In this document: piece by piece, positions 63,644-64,000 of the stretch
Layout: the number at the start of each line of letters is the position of its first letter
Numbering within the stretch: position 1 is the stretch's first letter
Assembly (NCBI GenBank): GCA_002067795.1
Contig: MVQI01000041.1
Location: 1 to 64,000 of the forward strand
DNA length: 64,000 nucleotides
Source: Methanosaeta sp. PtaB.Bin039
GTDB lineage: Archaea > Halobacteriota > Methanosarcinia > Methanotrichales > Methanotrichaceae
Reading direction: 5' to 3'
Position numbers and translations under genes: made by a program
Notes under the pieces: model-generated
What the model was told of the DNA's origin: nothing
What the model saw: only the letters and a program-made list of their open reading frames with translations
Databases searched by the model: none

Positions 63644-64000
63644 GGCAGTGACCGTACTCGTGGCGGTGGTCTCGCTTCTCTTGGGAGTCTACAACGCCTG
63701 GTCGATTCAGAATCCGCCGGACTCATCCGATCTTGTGAGCCAGGGAAATCTCTACTTCGCAGATGGCGATTATAAGAAGGCGATCGGCTTTTACGAGAAG
63801 GCCCTCAAGTATCATGGGACCTATAGCAATGCCCTGAAGTACAAGGGCTACGCGCTCTTCAACCTGGCAATGGACGATCCTGCTCAGCGGATCAAGATCA
63901 GCAGCCGGCTGCCACAGGATTCCCCTGCCATGGCAGCTCGCGCCCTGCTTGAGAAGGAGAACCAGACCCAGATTATTCTGGATGAGGGCCGCCTGAGCTA
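63630..64000 (+). CDS. TPR-repeat membrane protein (truncated by window end)
   Basis: An ATG at 63630 opens a frame that stays open to the last base. The N-terminus has one transmembrane helix (V-T-V-L-V-A-V-V-S-L-L-L-G-V), then a tetratricopeptide-like repeat (L-Y-F-A-D-G-D-Y-K-K-A-I-G-F-Y-E-K-A-L) and the start of a second (A-L-K-Y-K-G-Y-A-L-F). GAGGTG lies upstream, inside the previous gene, so the two are coupled. About 123 residues are visible; the C-terminus is outside the window. Confidence 0.75.
   Translation, partial: MDLDKAVTVLVAVVSLLLGVYNAWSIQNPPDSSDLVSQGNLYFADGDYKKAIGFYEKALKYHGTYSNALKYKGYALFNLAMDDPAQRIKISSRLPQDSPAMAARALLEKENQTQIILDEGRLS

Overview
The window is a stretch of chromosome from a methanogenic archaeon. 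Archaeal markers include EF-2 with the diphthamide loop, EF-1 alpha, S10, S8e, Kae1, Taw1, archaeal-type riboflavin synthase and dUTPase, archaeal Elp3, TATA/leaderless promoters and bulge-helix-bulge tRNA introns. The fused Fae-Hps protein and a CooC-type nickel ATPase point to a methanogen. The high GC content, cobalamin-dependent ribonucleotide reductase and gene repertoire suggest the Methanothrix (Methanosaeta) lineage; that placement is inference.

Layout. 1-5.8 kb is an accessory region: AT-richer DNA with a long hairpin, a cysteine-rich exported protein, a beta-helix exported protein, a solo Cache-domain protein, then a gene-poor block with a repeated three-hairpin element and a roughly 330-nt highly folded non-coding segment ending in an IS200/IS605-like terminal hairpin. 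5.8-9.5 kb is a minus-strand operon encoding a STAS antagonist, a membrane SpoIIE-type phosphatase and an NCS2 permease with a degenerate RsbW-like tail: apparently a bacterial-style partner-switching module aimed at a transporter. 9.7-20.5 kb holds exported proteins of unknown role plus HMG-CoA synthase, riboflavin synthase, class II ribonucleotide reductase, CooC, PurM and aspartate kinase.

20.8-24.9 kb is the elongation factor cluster EF-2, EF-1 alpha, S10 and tRNA-Arg(CCG). 25-36 kb carries a cupin, a hemerythrin-like protein, GatCAB, a PaaK/ACT pair, dUTPase, an alkaline-phosphatase-like membrane protein and Fae-Hps. 36-41.7 kb carries a DUF1614 membrane protein and an overlapping operon of a KaiC-like ATPase, a small membrane protein, a sodium/solute symporter fused to two DUF835 domains, and a BofA-like protein. 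41.9-48.5 kb encodes AspRS, a DUF1922 zinc protein, S8e, Elp3, a nitroreductase, a metallophosphoesterase and HisG.

48.7-55.8 kb contains tRNA-Arg(CCT) with an apparent D-loop intron, two tandem pentapeptide-repeat/channel-like membrane proteins, Taw1, a response regulator, endonuclease IV, and tRNA-Trp (its intron is a dual-guide C/D RNA) beside tRNA-Lys. 56.3-64 kb holds GlnA, PurD, Kae1, a leaderless 16-codon ORF with a hairpin, an ABC exporter, an exported carbohydrate-binding-like protein and a truncated TPR protein.

Several genes combine functionally: GatCAB with AspRS for Asn-tRNA formation, and Elp3, Taw1, Kae1 and the intron C/D RNA for tRNA anticodon-loop modification. The most unusual items are the partner-switching permease operon, the folded RNA at 4.66-4.98 kb, the D-loop intron, and two genes whose best ribosome-binding sites point to AUA and CUG start codons.
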